From Solanum dulcamara (lineage: Eukaryota; Streptophyta; Magnoliopsida; Solanales; Solanaceae), in assembly GCF_947179165.1 (NCBI RefSeq), contig NC_077245.1:42525286-42589285 (forward strand): 64,000 bases of DNA, read 5' to 3'. Positions within the stretch are counted from its first letter, which is position 1. Each line of letters opens with the position of its first letter. A model generated the notes under the pieces. It worked only from the letters and a program-made list of their open reading frames with translations. It was not told the origin of the DNA and ran no database searches. Of this stretch, positions 1 through 11,352 are shown piece after piece. Both the position numbers and the translations under genes were made by a program.

Positions 1-590
1 AATACAAGTACGGTAAATGGCTAAATATTATACTTGCCCCCTGCACCCCTATTTCAGCTGTTGTCTCAGTTATGGTGATTTATGCTTTATATACTCAGTA
101 CATATATCATACTGACCCCCCTTTCCTCGGGGGGATACATTTCATGCCCCAGGTACAAATGTTCGTTTTGGAGATTCGCCAGCTTAGGGTTTCCACTCAG
201 CGATGTTGGATGTGCTCCACTGTTTCGGAGCATAACTTTTTATACTGGTCATTTGATATATATATATTTGCTTATTAAGGGGTACATCGGGGCCCCTGTC
301 CTGACATATGTTACTGTTACTATTCTTAGAGATCTGTAGATATGTGTATGTGGGTAATGTGTGAGTTTTTTGTGATTATAGTTGTACGTTATATTGTAAA
401 TGTTACTATGCTATAGCAGTCTTGTCGGATGGCTTTACCTTTCATGGCATGATGAAAATGAAAGAGGCTATACGTGTATGAATATATTATCACCCACTGG
501 GTTCATGTGTTTGGTTCTTATATCTGATAGATATATATACGGGGGTCCAGGTCGGACCCCAATCGCGGCCCATGGGGTTAGGTCATGACA
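1..590 (+). repeat. 3' part of an LTR, LARD family, left end outside window
   Basis: This stretch matches the last 600 bases of the LTRs that end at 8354, 13714 and 63642. Shared marks are the run of C, TTC and G near 115-130 (a small hairpin), the 'GCCCCTGTCC' block near 290, and the terminal 'GGTTAGGTCATGACA' ending at 590. The LTR end is not followed by a primer-binding site. Instead another LTR of the same family resumes at 591, so this is the right-hand LTR of an element whose body lies to the left of the window, or a solo LTR. It holds no coding sequence. Confidence 0.75.
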
Positions 591-985
591 CCTGACCCCC
601 CTCTCTTCGGGGGGCTACGTTTATGCCCGTAGGTACAGACGTACGTTTTGGAGACCCACCAACTTAGGACTCCTACCAGTAAGTTTGAGAGAAGCTCCAT
701 TGTATCGGAGACTAGTTATGGTACTGGTCTCTTGATTTGTACACTCGTTTTATTTATTTGGGGGTATGACAGGGCCCTATCCCGCCTTATGTTATCATTA
801 TACTCCTAGAGGTCTGTAGATATATGTGTGGTTGTATTTGAGTTATATAGGTATGTATGTACAGTCGTGAGGATATGGTTTATATTTTGGGGACGCATCC
901 CCTTTATGATCGCCTTGTCAACTTATATATCTTTCTTGCATGTTATATACTGTGACTCAAACAGAGGACAGGTTGGGTCAGGACA
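591..985 (+). repeat. Interrupted LTR of the same family, end at 985
   Basis: The sequence resumes inside the LTR at the 'ctgacccccct..ttcggggggct' hairpin. It continues through the GGGCCCTATCCC block (771-782) to 'GGTTGGGTCAGGACA' at 985. The missing 5' part of this LTR should lie left of the element that ends at 590. There is an internal deletion relative to the other copies around 940-970. A primer-binding site follows, so this is the 5' LTR of its own element. Confidence 0.7.
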
Positions 986-989
986 AAAA

Positions 990-1003
990 TGGTATCAAAG
1001 CGG
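990..1003 (+). other. Primer-binding site (tRNA-iMet type)
   Basis: TGGTATCAAAGCGG lies four bases after the LTR end at 985. The canonical initiator-Met site is TGGTATCAGAGC, so there is one mismatch in the first 12 bases. The position and match fix the strand and the right end of the preceding LTR. Confidence 0.75.
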
Positions 1004-1558
1004 TCTTTCCTTGGAATGTCTACAAACTGTATCTAGTAGAGTCTTGTTTATTGGTGCATTGTGCACCATATCTAGAAACCGGAGGCTACAGGATATTTAG
1101 GATGTTATCTTTCCTTCTTGTCTTAGATCGTGCAATAGAGCTGTCTATCAGGATAATCCCTCTCTAGCAGACTAGTATGTGTGCGGCCATATCTATAAAG
1201 GAAGCTTCTTTTTGACCTACTTTCTTATAGGATAGGCTTCGGTGTAAAATGAAGAGACCATCTCTAGACAGTATAGGGGGTGCGGAGAAGGCCCTCAGGG
1301 TACACATGGGACCTCAGACTCCAGGACCAAGCAGGTGGAGCCCCAATTATTTGATTGAGACTGATCCCTTCGAATACCCTAACTACATTATGGAGACTGA
1401 TCCCTCGGAAGGCCCAACGATAGGTTCCCCAAAGTAGTTGATGATCGGGGAAGTGGTTATAGAAGCTATGCCAGCAGTTCTTATGACAAAGTGCTATGTC
1501 AGACCGGCTCCTACGGTAAGTTTTATGGCATATTCGAGCCATCTATCAAGAAACCTAA
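1004..1558 (+). other. Leader of the truncated element, then unassigned sequence
   Basis: From 1004 to about 1200 the sequence follows the leader seen at 8372-8540 and 63661-63850 (words such as GAGGCTACAGGA and TTTAGGATGTTA). From about 1230 it departs. The remainder encodes short open frames on both strands that I do not recognise. The stretch 1440-1558 probably belongs to the minus-strand element whose primer-binding site sits at 1560-1571. No gene is supported. Confidence 0.5.
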
Positions 1559-1559
1559 G

Positions 1560-1571
1560 GCTCTAATACGA
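1560..1571 (-). other. Primer-binding site of a minus-strand element
   Basis: GCTCTAATACGA is the reverse complement of an iMet-type site with two changes (canonical GCTCTGATACCA). It sits just before TGTCACAACCCC at 1576, the end of an LTR read on the minus strand. Confidence 0.6.
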
Positions 1572-1575
1572 ACTT

Positions 1576-3400
1576 TGTCACAACCCCAAACCACTGTTAT
1601 TGGCTCCCACACTAAACATCTGATGGGAGAACCACTATTTCAGTCAAAACTAATAGTATTCACAAAAGATAGATAATTTAAAAATGTGGAAGAAGGTTTA
1701 TTAATAAAACAAAGGTTGAATTCCCCTAAATTCAAAATAATCTAGTCAACAACCCAACATGTGGAATTAACAACTAGGAACTAAAAGTCGATCTACCAAA
1801 ACATTCTACTAACAAGTCTAAAGATGGGGATGTAACCCTAAAAGTCATAAAATAACAAGTCAGAAGTTAAGTCCTAAAAGAAAGACCAAAATGAGAAGAG
1901 CCCAGGTAGCCTGAAAAAACTGGCTCACCTTTGAACTCTGGCAGCTAATGATCTTCTATTACAGGTCTCACAGCAACCGCATGAATATGCCCTATACTCA
2001 ACAAAGACAGAGCAAGTGTAGTATAAATACATAAAATAATAGTTTGCTGGTAGGATCATGTGGCTATCCAGTAAGTGAGACATAAACAAGTAATTACAGC
2101 ATAGTAGACATATATATACAAAATGGACTTATCCAATTAATCTTATAACCAGTACTTAAGCATACCCATAGTTCAACAACTCCAATTATCATGCCATTTC
2201 ATATAAGGGTCCTCTCATGTGACCTATAAACACCTATTTGTCTATCAGATTGTGACACTCGATCAAATGTTGTGTCAAAATGAGACACCGAATCAAAATA
2301 TGTATCAGAACATGACACCTGATCCAATTATGTGTAAGAACGTGACACCCACTCCAAGCATAAAAAATCAACCACAATCATAGTGAACAGTTCATTAATC
2401 ATATCTTCTAAGAATAGGTTCATTATAGGCCATAGATAGTAAGTAGTCATTTCATATGGTTCATTTCTTCTTTTCCTATTCATATAAACATATGCATGCA
2501 ATGAAGAAGTTAACAGGTACTTACATCACATACAGGAAGACAAAACCATCACCTACCTCGAATCCAAGCCTGAAAGTTCTTAAAGACTTGAGCTTTCCCT
2601 TTCCGTAGTCTCTCAACTTATTCTTGGTCTAAAACAAGTTACATATACAAGAATCAATATAATGTCCTAATTCACATGAATTATAATATAATTATCCTAT
2701 TAAGACAAACTCATGATCCTAACCCCTATCTAAGGCTATTTTGCACCATTAGATTTAGGCAAAAACCCTCCCGCCCAATGATTATCAACCATAATTCTAG
2801 GTTCAAGGAATCAAAATACTAATTCAGGGAGTGATTTACATACCTATTGCACAAAATATGGACAAAATCAACAAGAATTCGCCGTAGGTCACTTCTAGTC
2901 TCTTATGACCAAAGTGGGTTGATTTAAAATGATTTTGGGACTTTTTACCTGTCGTTATTCGTGACTGTTCCGCCACAGCGGGACCACCTGCTCCTATAGC
3001 CCACCTCTAGCGGGATGAATCCCACTTTGGCTGGATATACAGAGATAGAGAGAGTCTCTAAGTCTCCCATATCATAACATACCCTCATCCCATGACGTCT
3101 TCACATATACCCTTCACGCCAAATTCAATTTTGGTAGTTTGACTCGCCCGAATACGATTCCATAAAGCCTTGCAAACTCCGTATCATCTTGGTATCACAT
3201 AAGTCAAACAAACCATAAGTTTCATTTACCATCTATTTCCCGATCACCGTGGACCTCTCCTGACTCAGATTTTGTTCAAGTCTGGTCTAGGTTCATAATT
3301 TCCCAAGTCATTAGCCGAAGTTTTCTAGCCTGGATTCCTTCCCCATTGGCTTATCCATAATGACTGGGACAAGTCAATACAGTGGGCGAATTATGCTCAA
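1576..3400 (-). repeat. Minus-strand LTR of a different gypsy-like element, right end uncertain
   Basis: The left boundary TGTCACAACC is set by the adjacent primer-binding site. Inside is a degenerate tandem array (2240-2360), matching the placement of arrays in the other LTRs here. There is also a stretch (2920-3070) with the short motif AGCGGGA repeated in 'CACAGCGGGACC' and 'CTAGCGGGATGA'. I cannot find the other terminus or a polypurine tract, so the end at about 3400 is a guess based on the change to A/T-rich sequence. No coding sequence was seen. Confidence 0.45.
2240..2360. repeat. Degenerate short tandem array inside an LTR
   Basis: About four units of 30-37 bases carry the core TGACACC(C/T)GATC(C/A)AA. 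Examples are near 2246, 2282, 2308 and 2341. Unit length varies and the copies are diverged. Confidence 0.5.
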
Positions 3401-4732
3401 AAAATTCTAAAAACCTTCAAAAATTATTTTATTCTAAAGATTAAAAAAATCTTTTTTTGTATTTTTGACTATTTAAGAAAAATCAAGTAATAATAAATAA
3501 ACAAATAAATAAATTACTATACCATACTTTACCCTTAACATATTGGAAGATATTCCACATCACATTTAAAATCATGCTTTGTCCCCAAAGTAATTTATAG
3601 AAAAAAAGATGAATCAGAAGGATAAGGAATATTCCCTGAGACCCTTTAGGGCCTAACTAGCAACATACTTCTTCAATTTTAATCAATGGTAGCGCGCACC
3701 CCACACTTAAGCTCAAAATGTTTTCCGTAACTCTAAATTTGCAAAAATACATACAAAACAAAAAAGTGATATTAAATTTTAAAAAAAAGCTACACTACAA
3801 ATTGAGTTGCCTCCCAATAAGAACATAATTTAACATCATTGGACGACACCAAAATTTTACTATTTTTTCCTTCCACTTTGTGGATATGAATTGCACTCCT
3901 TATTTTGCATCAAATTTTCTATTTCTCTCAAGGGGTGGTGGTACAAAAATAAAGGAACCAAGCAATATAAGTTTTATGGATCTCAAAGTAATATCTCCAC
4001 CCCGTCTAAAGTAACTTAGATAAATTTTATCTCTTCTTTCGAAGCCAGTCTCTCCAAATTTTAGTTGTGATAATTTTGTCTAATCACTACTTGCTTCGCG
4101 GGAAAGCAATGAATATGGAAAAGTTCAATGATTGAAATCATTATGAAAGAGTTTTGAAAAAAGAAAATCATAATACATGCAACAAAAAATCAAAAGCATC
4201 AATCCTATATGTCCCTATCTAGTTATGTCATCCTGGTTCCTACAACCCTAGTGGGATTAGCCTTGCATATTTATAATTAATAACTCAATAAAATATGAAG
4301 AAATCATGTGTATGATTATTATGAATATAGATGGATCAAACTTACAATTAAAGAGTAAAGCTTGATTTAAAACACCAAAACAAATACCAAAAGAAACCAA
4401 GCCCTTGTGTTCTTCCTCCAAATTTGTCCAGGCGTATATATTCAAGCAGAAAAGCTCTCAAAATAATGTTTAACTCATGCAATATAGCCTCAAAAAAATA
4501 GGAAAAAACGTCCCCAAGCCTAGAACTAAGTGGTGTATTTGTAGAAGTTCAAACCCAATCCTAAACCGAGAAGGAAACCTCAAATAAGTAGGCTTTGCAG
4601 GACCCTTAGACGGGCACCCACCACAGCTCGTGTTGGTTCTCCGTAGTTCTTTCCTTAGCCTTTGGTCGTTGGAAACCCTACCATGGCACCCACCACGGCC
4701 AGTGGTGAGTACCACGGCTCGTAGTGGTGCTT
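3401..4732. other. Athila-like non-coding flank, host of the LARD-A insertion
   Basis: This is A/T-rich sequence with no supported gene. Two points tie it to the 3' side of Athila-type elements. The word TTGCCTCCCAA followed by a 'ttaac..gacgacac' block (3802-3848) is repeated at 60404-60450, next to an integrase remnant. 'CCCCACACTTAA' occurs at 3700. From 4610 to 4730 there are palindrome-like repeats of the type CACCCACCACGGCC..GTGGTGAG, which resume to the right of LARD-A at 13751. This shows that LARD-A split one older sequence. Confidence 0.5.
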
Positions 4733-4737
4733 GTTTT
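4733..4737. other. Target-site duplication of LARD-A, left copy (GTTTT)
   Basis: GTTTT lies immediately before the LTR start TGTTATACCCC. The same five bases follow the 3' LTR at 13715-13719. Confidence 0.88.
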
Positions 4738-5118
4738 TGTTATACCCCGTACTTTGGTATCTTAGAATGCTTCTTAAGCTTCTCAAGTTTCTGGGAAGGC
4801 TCTTAAGTTTCTTAAAAGTCATTATGTGATTAGGATAGTTTATAATGCTATCAAATAACTCCAAGGAAAGGAGAACGAAATGCTTCATAATAAGGAAGAT
4901 TGGAAATAAGGTTATAAAAATTCGAAAGGAGTTGGAGGCCGAGAAATGAGTCGTAGGACTCGATTGACTCACGTAAACTACCAACTTGGAGGTATTACAT
5001 ACTTAAGATACTCGAGTGTGTGTTGATACTAAGTAGCAAGGAATACATAGGCTTTTAAAGTGTGACGAAATTACGAACCCACAGAAGAGAAATAAGGAAA
5101 CGACGCACCTACTTCAAG

Positions 5119-5340
5119 CAAGTAGGTGACTCACCTACTTGACACATGGCAGCACGTGATAGGTACACATAGCATCATATGAAAGTGACACGTGGCAGCA
5201 AGTGACACACCATGGGGTGGACCCCACCTGCCACGTGGCAACCATGGATTTGTTGCATAATTGAGGTGGATGCCTAAGGGTGTGACACGTGTCACCCTTA
5301 GGGGATGACATGTGTCACTCTCCAAAAAGATATATATCTA
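5119..5340 (+). promoter_or_regulatory. LTR promoter region: 11-bp palindrome, four G-boxes and TATA
   Basis: An inverted repeat of 11-base arms around one base lies at 5119-5141 (CAAGTAGGTGA / TCACCTACTTG). CACGTG occurs at 5153, 5189, 5232 and 5286. The last two sit in longer palindromes, GCCACGTGGC and GACACGTGTC. TATATATCTA follows at 5331. CACGTG is the plant G-box bound by bZIP and bHLH factors. The order of boxes then TATA fits the U3 promoter of an LTR, with transcription starting roughly 25-35 bases beyond the TATA. The same block recurs at 10423-10644 in the 3' LTR and, changed, in B, C and E. Confidence 0.6.
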
Positions 5341-7266
5341 TGTATGGATGACTATTAAGTCATTTTTAGCCAAACAAATTGAACAAAAATAGAGAGAAAA
5401 ATGTGTAGAAGAAAGCAAAGGCAGCCATCGTTTGGAGAAACACTAAGTTGGTAATACTAGTATAACTCCTTGTGTAAGGCTTATTTTTGAGTGATTCAAG
5501 ATGTTTTGGAAATCTATTTCATAGGGATAAAACTTTCATTTAGCCTCTAAAAACCATTTTTTCTTTTCTCTGCTCGAAAAAGGGTGATGAAGTATGGGGG
5601 AGGTGCTGCCCAGATTTTGTTTCGGAAATCCTACACGGACAGCTGTGAGTATTTTGGTCATATTGTTTCGTACAAAATTGTTGTAGGTGTAATTCAAAAT
5701 TTTTTATGACCTTGATACACATTTTTATAACTTTCATTAAGGCCAAAAATCTAGTTTTCCTCAATTACCTATCCGAAACTAAGTGACAATATAAGACAGT
5801 GGGCTGTCCAGATTTTACATTTTGGATAGTTTTGGCGAGTTTGACAAGTTTAACGTAAGGTAAGGCCTTTTCTTTTAAATTGGAGATTATGGTGTTGTTA
5901 TAGAGGGTATTATACATTATGTAAGTGGCTGGAAATGTGAAAATATGATAAATATGCTTGACGTCCGAAATAAACTAAATTGGAATTGCTATAGTTAAAT
6001 TGTAGTCGAAATGAGGCGTTGTGCGTGTGGGGGCTGTTTCAGGTGTGTGATGGTTTGGTGCAGGTACTAAAGGCATTTTAAAAGAGGTGTGGTAGATTCT
6101 GGTTGCAGCCACATGACCCTCCATTTCGCACGATTAAAGGTTTTACGAAATAAAGGCTAAACACCCTATTTTGATATCATAATGTTAAGTAAGGTGTTTG
6201 GAGCCTATCTTGTGTAATGTTGCCATATTTTATGTGTATATGAGTTGAAGGTTATTGTTTTTTATTGGCTGTAGTGATTAGGGATGGAAGTGGGAATTCG
6301 GATAGGGCAAGTTATAGAGGAGATGCTGCCCAAATTCCGTTAACTTCTTAATTAATTAATAAACTAGTCGAGACTAGTCGAGAAAGCAGAATAAGGAGTT
6401 GGTTCCTATGGGTACTTAGTTGTGGATTTAGAAGCTGGAAAGTTGAAGGTTACTAATATTAGTATTACCTTCGTGTTAAATAGGTTCAGAGAACAATGAG
6501 ACAAGTCAGGCTAAAAGCAGCCGATCAGAGGTATGTAAAGCTATTCCTTCTTTTGGCATGTTTTGGTATAAATATGTAGAGCCTATCTGTTCTTTCTTTT
6601 GGGCATATGTTAGATCTAAGTGACAAGTGATATGTGTATGAAGCTTGGGGTAACTCTATTCATGGTCTCTAAACATGGTTCATGATTCATTATTCGTGTT
6701 CACAGTTGAATGTTAAGACTCTTAAATTAGTTAAACTTCCATTCCTCAAGTATTCTATATACTGAGAAGTAGTGTATGTAAAGTTATTCTTCCTCTCCTT
6801 TGGCACAACTTAGATGTAAGTATTATGTATATGAAGTTTGAAGTTATTCCACTCTTAAACCTCTGAGGGTGATTTAAGACTCTTGTTCACTTCCTACTGA
6901 TTAAAACTCCTGTAACAAGTTGAGTCATTACTTTTCAAGTCTTCCATGTGATAGGAAGTGGTGCACGTAAAGCTTGTCTTTTCCTGCTTTGAGAAAGACT
7001 AGACTAAAGGTTCTGTAGGACATGGATTTGTATATAGCCCCAGTTATAGATTCTGGATGTAACTCATGACCTGTACCCACTTTTGATGATAAGGGCCTTG
7101 AAGTAGTTGAACTACGACCCTTGAGCCTTCTATAGGCTGAATAGTGATTGGATGTGTAAGCTCCTAAACTTGGGGGGTTCTTGGGCATACTTTACAAAAA
7201 TGGTTGAGGGATATTTGATATGCTACTAAGTTCTACATGTACGTATATGCATATTACATTATATAT

Positions 7267-7546
7267 GGATCGGGCCATCGTACCTAGGCATTATTATGCA
7301 TTATACGGATTGGGCCATCGTACCTCGGCATTATTATGCATTATACGGATCGAGTCGTCGTACCTCGGCATTATTATGCATTATACGGATCGGGACATCG
7401 TACCTCGGCATTATTATGCATTATACGGATCAGGCCGTCATACCTCGGCATCGTTATGTGATATACGGATTGGGCCATCGTTCCTTGGCATTATTATATG
7501 ATACATAGATCGGGCCGTCGTTCCTCGGCATGTACTTTATATATAC
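7267..7546 (+). repeat. 40-bp minisatellite, 7 copies (5' LTR)
   Basis: Seven units start at 7267, 7307, 7347, 7387, 7427, 7467 and 7507, exactly 40 bases apart. Core words are GGATCGGGCCATCGTACCTC and GGCATTATTATGCATTATAC. The last units are more diverged. Confidence 0.9.
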
Positions 7547-8359
7547 AGGGATTGGGTTGTACGTCCCATAGCGTTAATGGCATATATATACCTATCATGA
7601 TAGATGATGTGTTTGTAACACCGAGTCCCCGAGCTGGCCGGATACTGTATGTGATAGTGGTATACATGACTTTATTTTGTGAGGTACAGGTACAGTACCC
7701 TATTAAATGTTATACTTGGTTTCCTGCATCCTTGGTTTAGTTGTTATCTCAATTATGTTGTGCTTATATACTCAGTACATATATTATAATGACCCCCCTT
7801 TCTTCGGGGGGCTGCATTTCATGCTCGCAGGTACAGATGTTCATTTCGGAGATCCGCTAACTTAGGATTTCTGCTCAGCTATGTTGGAAGTGCTTCACTA
7901 TTTTGGAGCCTAGCTTTTGGGTACTGTTCCTGCAATGTATATATTTGTTTATGCAGAGGTACGGTGGGGGCCTTATCCCACCATATGTTGTCATTCCTAT
8001 TCTTAGAGGTCTATAGACATATGTGTGTGGGTTGTTTAGGAATTTATTTCGGTTATGCCTATGCGATATTTTGAAAAAGCTATTATGTTGTGGCAGCTTT
8101 ATCGGCTGGCTTTCCCTTTCTGACATGATGCAAATGAAAGAGGCCACACGTGTATGAATATTTTATCAGCCATTGGGTTCATGTGTTTGGTTCCTATATC
8201 TAGGAGGTTATATGAAAATGAAAAAGTTTTAACCCCTTAAGGTTTTTGTGAGCAGTATCACGTTATACATAGTCCAATTTGACTGTAGTTGACAGTTATG
8301 TAAATGGGTGTCCAGGTCAGACCCTAGTCGCGGCCCACAGGGTTGGGTCATGACAGAAG

Positions 8360-8371
8360 TGGTATTAGAGC
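8360..8371 (+). other. LARD-A primer-binding site
   Basis: TGGTATTAGAGC has one change from the initiator-Met site TGGTATCAGAGC. It starts six bases after the end of the 5' LTR. Confidence 0.85.
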
Positions 8372-10027
8372 AGTTCATCCTTGGAGTGTCTACAAACCAT
8401 GTCTAGTAGAGTCTTTTTTAGCGGTGTGTTGTGTACCACATCTATAGACAAGAGGCTACAGGACATTTAGGATGTTACCTTTCTTTCATATCTACGATCA
8501 TGCGATAGAGCCGAATCATAGGGAATGAAATTCCTCATACTAACTTGTGATTTCAGTAGAAGGACAACATTGATAGAAGAAGGTTACTGACGATATTGGA
8601 AGTTACACAACACACAGGTAAGCAAGGCACGAATGATAGGTGCCAGGTAAGGTATTGAATTACGGTTGACATGTAAAGTTGAAAATTGAAAGGAAAAGTA
8701 GAAAGAAAGTCTAAATAGGTGCAGTTCGAGTTAGACATACGAGGTAAGTCCATCAGTTTATACTATTGTTGATATTGGGCGCCCTGTAAGGATGCGATAT
8801 GACGTGATATGATATGTATATATGTATCTTTATGCGTATTGCCCCTGTGAGGCATTGTTGGCATTTTCTGCGTGCAGGTGTTGAGATAGTAAGAAATATA
8901 GAGGAAAACCTGCCCAAATTTTCCTTGAAATAAAAGGAAAATGATTTAGGAAAGATTGGTAGTTTTGGATAGAATGATATATTAAGGATAAGACTAACTA
9001 AGAAGGGTAAGTAACCAATAGTAAGAATCGTGAAAAAGGTTAAGAAGTGTTATACTATGGGGTAGAATGCGAATAGGATATGATGTGAATATAATGAGGA
9101 TAGTTATGAAAATAAGTAAAGCCTTGTGAGAAAGTGGCTTCGAATAAATTGCTACGTGACTCGAGTACCCATAATTAGACTAGATTAGCACCTCATGATT
9201 ATGTAAAGTTGTCGTACCTAGGCAACCAAAGGTATGGAAGATATAAAGGAAGGCATAGATATGGTGCACTATACCGAATATGTTGGAAAAAAATCATATG
9301 TATTGGAAAATTTGAAATAAGGGCGTAAGGTAGAACACAACAGATAGTGACATGGGTACACCCTAAAGGGGGGAAGTGGCTTCAAATGAGATCCCATAGT
9401 GGTACGAGTTAATAAGATCTAAAGTCCAGCAATAAATGGATAGAGGCTATGATACCAGAGATAGTGCGAAGAATTATTAGTAAGGACTTGAATAGTATGA
9501 CATCAAAGAATAGGGGCATACAAAGGGGATGAATACAACAAGAGAATTACGATGAGAACTTAAACATACTGTAAGGAATAGCCAGGCTATACTCGACTGA
9601 AGGTAAGACGTTGGTAACAAAGTTACTAACTACTAATATTATGGTGTACAAGCAGCAAAACAAGGAAAGGATGAGAGATCTCTCCTATACTGGAATATGA
9701 GGAAACTCAAGGGTAAGTAGAGGAAGGAAGTAAGAAATGATATAGGTTTACGTACAGACTAGTATGGTGATGCTAAAAGTATCTTTCGGGCTATTTTAAG
9801 CTCCTACACATGTTCGTGTAAGGGGTGCAATATGATGTGTGGTAAAGAAACTGGAAAGAAGTAATGGAAAAGAAATATCACTTGTTCCCTATGCCTACAG
9901 GTAATCTACCTTCTTAAATAGACCATATGAGTTGATACAAGGCCTATGAATGGCATCCAGTACAGAAGAATCCTGAAGCACTCGTAACACCTTATGAGGC
10001 TAGTTAACATTTGGGGATGAATGTTCT

Positions 10028-10041
10028 AAAGGGGGGAAGGA
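10028..10041 (+). other. LARD-A polypurine tract
   Basis: AAAGGGGGGAAGGA ends at the base before the 3' LTR start (TGTTACACCCC at 10042). This is the expected site for plus-strand DNA priming. Confidence 0.88.
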
Positions 10042-11332
10042 TGTTACACCCCATACTTTGGTACCTTAGAATGCTTCTTAAGCTTCTCAAGTTTCTGGGA
10101 AGGCTCTTAAGTTTCTTAAAAGTCGTTATGTGAGTTGGATAGTTTATAATGCTATCAAATAACTCCAAGGAAAGGAGAACGAAATGCTTCATAATAAGGA
10201 AGATTGGAAATAAGGTTATAAAAATTTGAAAGGAGTTGGAGGCCGAGAAATGAGTCGTAGGACTCGATTGACTCGTGTAAACTACCAACTTGGAGGTCTT
10301 ACGTACTTAAGCTACTCGAGTGTGTGTTGATACTAAGTAGCAAGGAATATATAGGCTCATAAAGTGCGACAAAACTACGAACCCACAGAAGAGAAATAAG
10401 GAAACGACGCACCTACTTCAAGCAAGTAGGTGACTCACCTACTTGACACATGGCAGCACGTGATAGGTACACATAGCATCATATGAAAGTGACACGTGGC
10501 AGCAAGTGACACACCATGGGGTGGACCCCACCTGCCACGTGGCAACCATGGATTTGTTGCATAATTGAGGTGGATGCCTAAGGGTGTGACACGTGTCACC
10601 CTTAGTGGATGACATGTGTCACTCTCCAAAAAGATATATATCTATGTATGGATGACTATTAAGTCATTTTTAGCCAAAATAATTGAACAAAAGTAGAGAG
10701 AAAAACGTGGAGAAGAAAGCAAAGGCAGCCATGGTTTGGAGAAACACTAAGTTGGTAATACGAGAATAACTCCTTGTGTAAGGCTTCTTTTTGAGTGATT
10801 CAAGATTTTTTGGAAAGCTATTTAATAGGGTTAAAACTTTCATTTATCCTTTAAAACACAGTTTTGCTTTTATCTGCTCGAAATAGGGTGATGAAGTATG
10901 GGGGAGGTGTTGCCCAGATTTTGTTTCGGAAATCCTACACAGAAAGCTGTGAGTATTTTGGTCATATATTTTTGTAAAAAATTTCTGTAGGGGTAATTCA
11001 AAATTTTTTACGACCTTGATACACATGACTATAACTTTAATTGAGGACACAAATCCTGTTTCCCTCAATTACCCCTCCGAAACTAAGCGATACTATAAGA
11101 CAGTGGGCTGTCCAGATTTCACGTTTTGGATAGTTTGGGCGAGTTTGACAAGTTTAACGTAAGGTAAGGCCTTTCATTTTAAATTGGAGATTACGGTGTT
11201 GTTATATAGGGTATTATACATTGTTTAAGTGGCTGGAAATGTGAAAATATGATAAATATGCTTGACATCCTAAATAAACTAAATGGGAATCGCTATAGTT
11301 AAATTGTAGTCGAAATGAGGCATTGTGTGTGT

Positions 11333-11352
11333 GGGGGGGGGGGGGGGGGGGC
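11333..11352 (+). repeat. Poly-G run of 20
   Basis: An uninterrupted G tract lies in the 3' LTR. The aligned position in the 5' LTR (near 6029) has GTGTGGGGGCTG. It is either slippage expansion or a sequencing/assembly length error. Confidence 0.9.

Larger units (their letters stand above)
4738..8354 (+). repeat. LARD-A 5' LTR
   Basis: It runs from TGTTATACCCCGTACTTTGG to GGGTTGGGTCATGACA. In order it contains an inverted repeat at 5119-5141, four CACGTG boxes (5153-5291), a TATA-like box (5330), a 40-bp minisatellite (7267-7546), a C/G-rich hairpin near 7793-7811, and the conserved end block. The matching 3' LTR begins 5304 bp further on and differs by scattered substitutions and one minisatellite unit. 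Short open frames inside it are not conserved as proteins. Confidence 0.9.
8355..10041 (+). other. LARD-A internal region, non-coding
   Basis: It contains stop codons in all frames. I see no gag, protease, RT or integrase motif. Sequence near the primer-binding site and around 8760-8940 ('CCTGTGAGGCA', 'GAAATATAGAGGAAA') is kept in elements B and C (reverse strand, e.g. 35640-35740 and 40630-40860). This points to a conserved RNA function such as packaging or dimerisation, or to common descent from one parent. A second 12-base purine tract identical to the terminal one lies at 9365-9376. Confidence 0.7.

Noticed and set aside
5131..5325. 64-residue frame identical at 5131-5325 and 10435-10629
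   Set aside because: The identity is that of two LTR copies and lies in the G-box promoter block. It is not evidence for a protein.
7267..7546. Regular 40-bp repeats that could suggest a CRISPR array
   Set aside because: The units are head to tail without unique spacers, occur in both LTRs of a plant retrotransposon, and no cas genes exist here.
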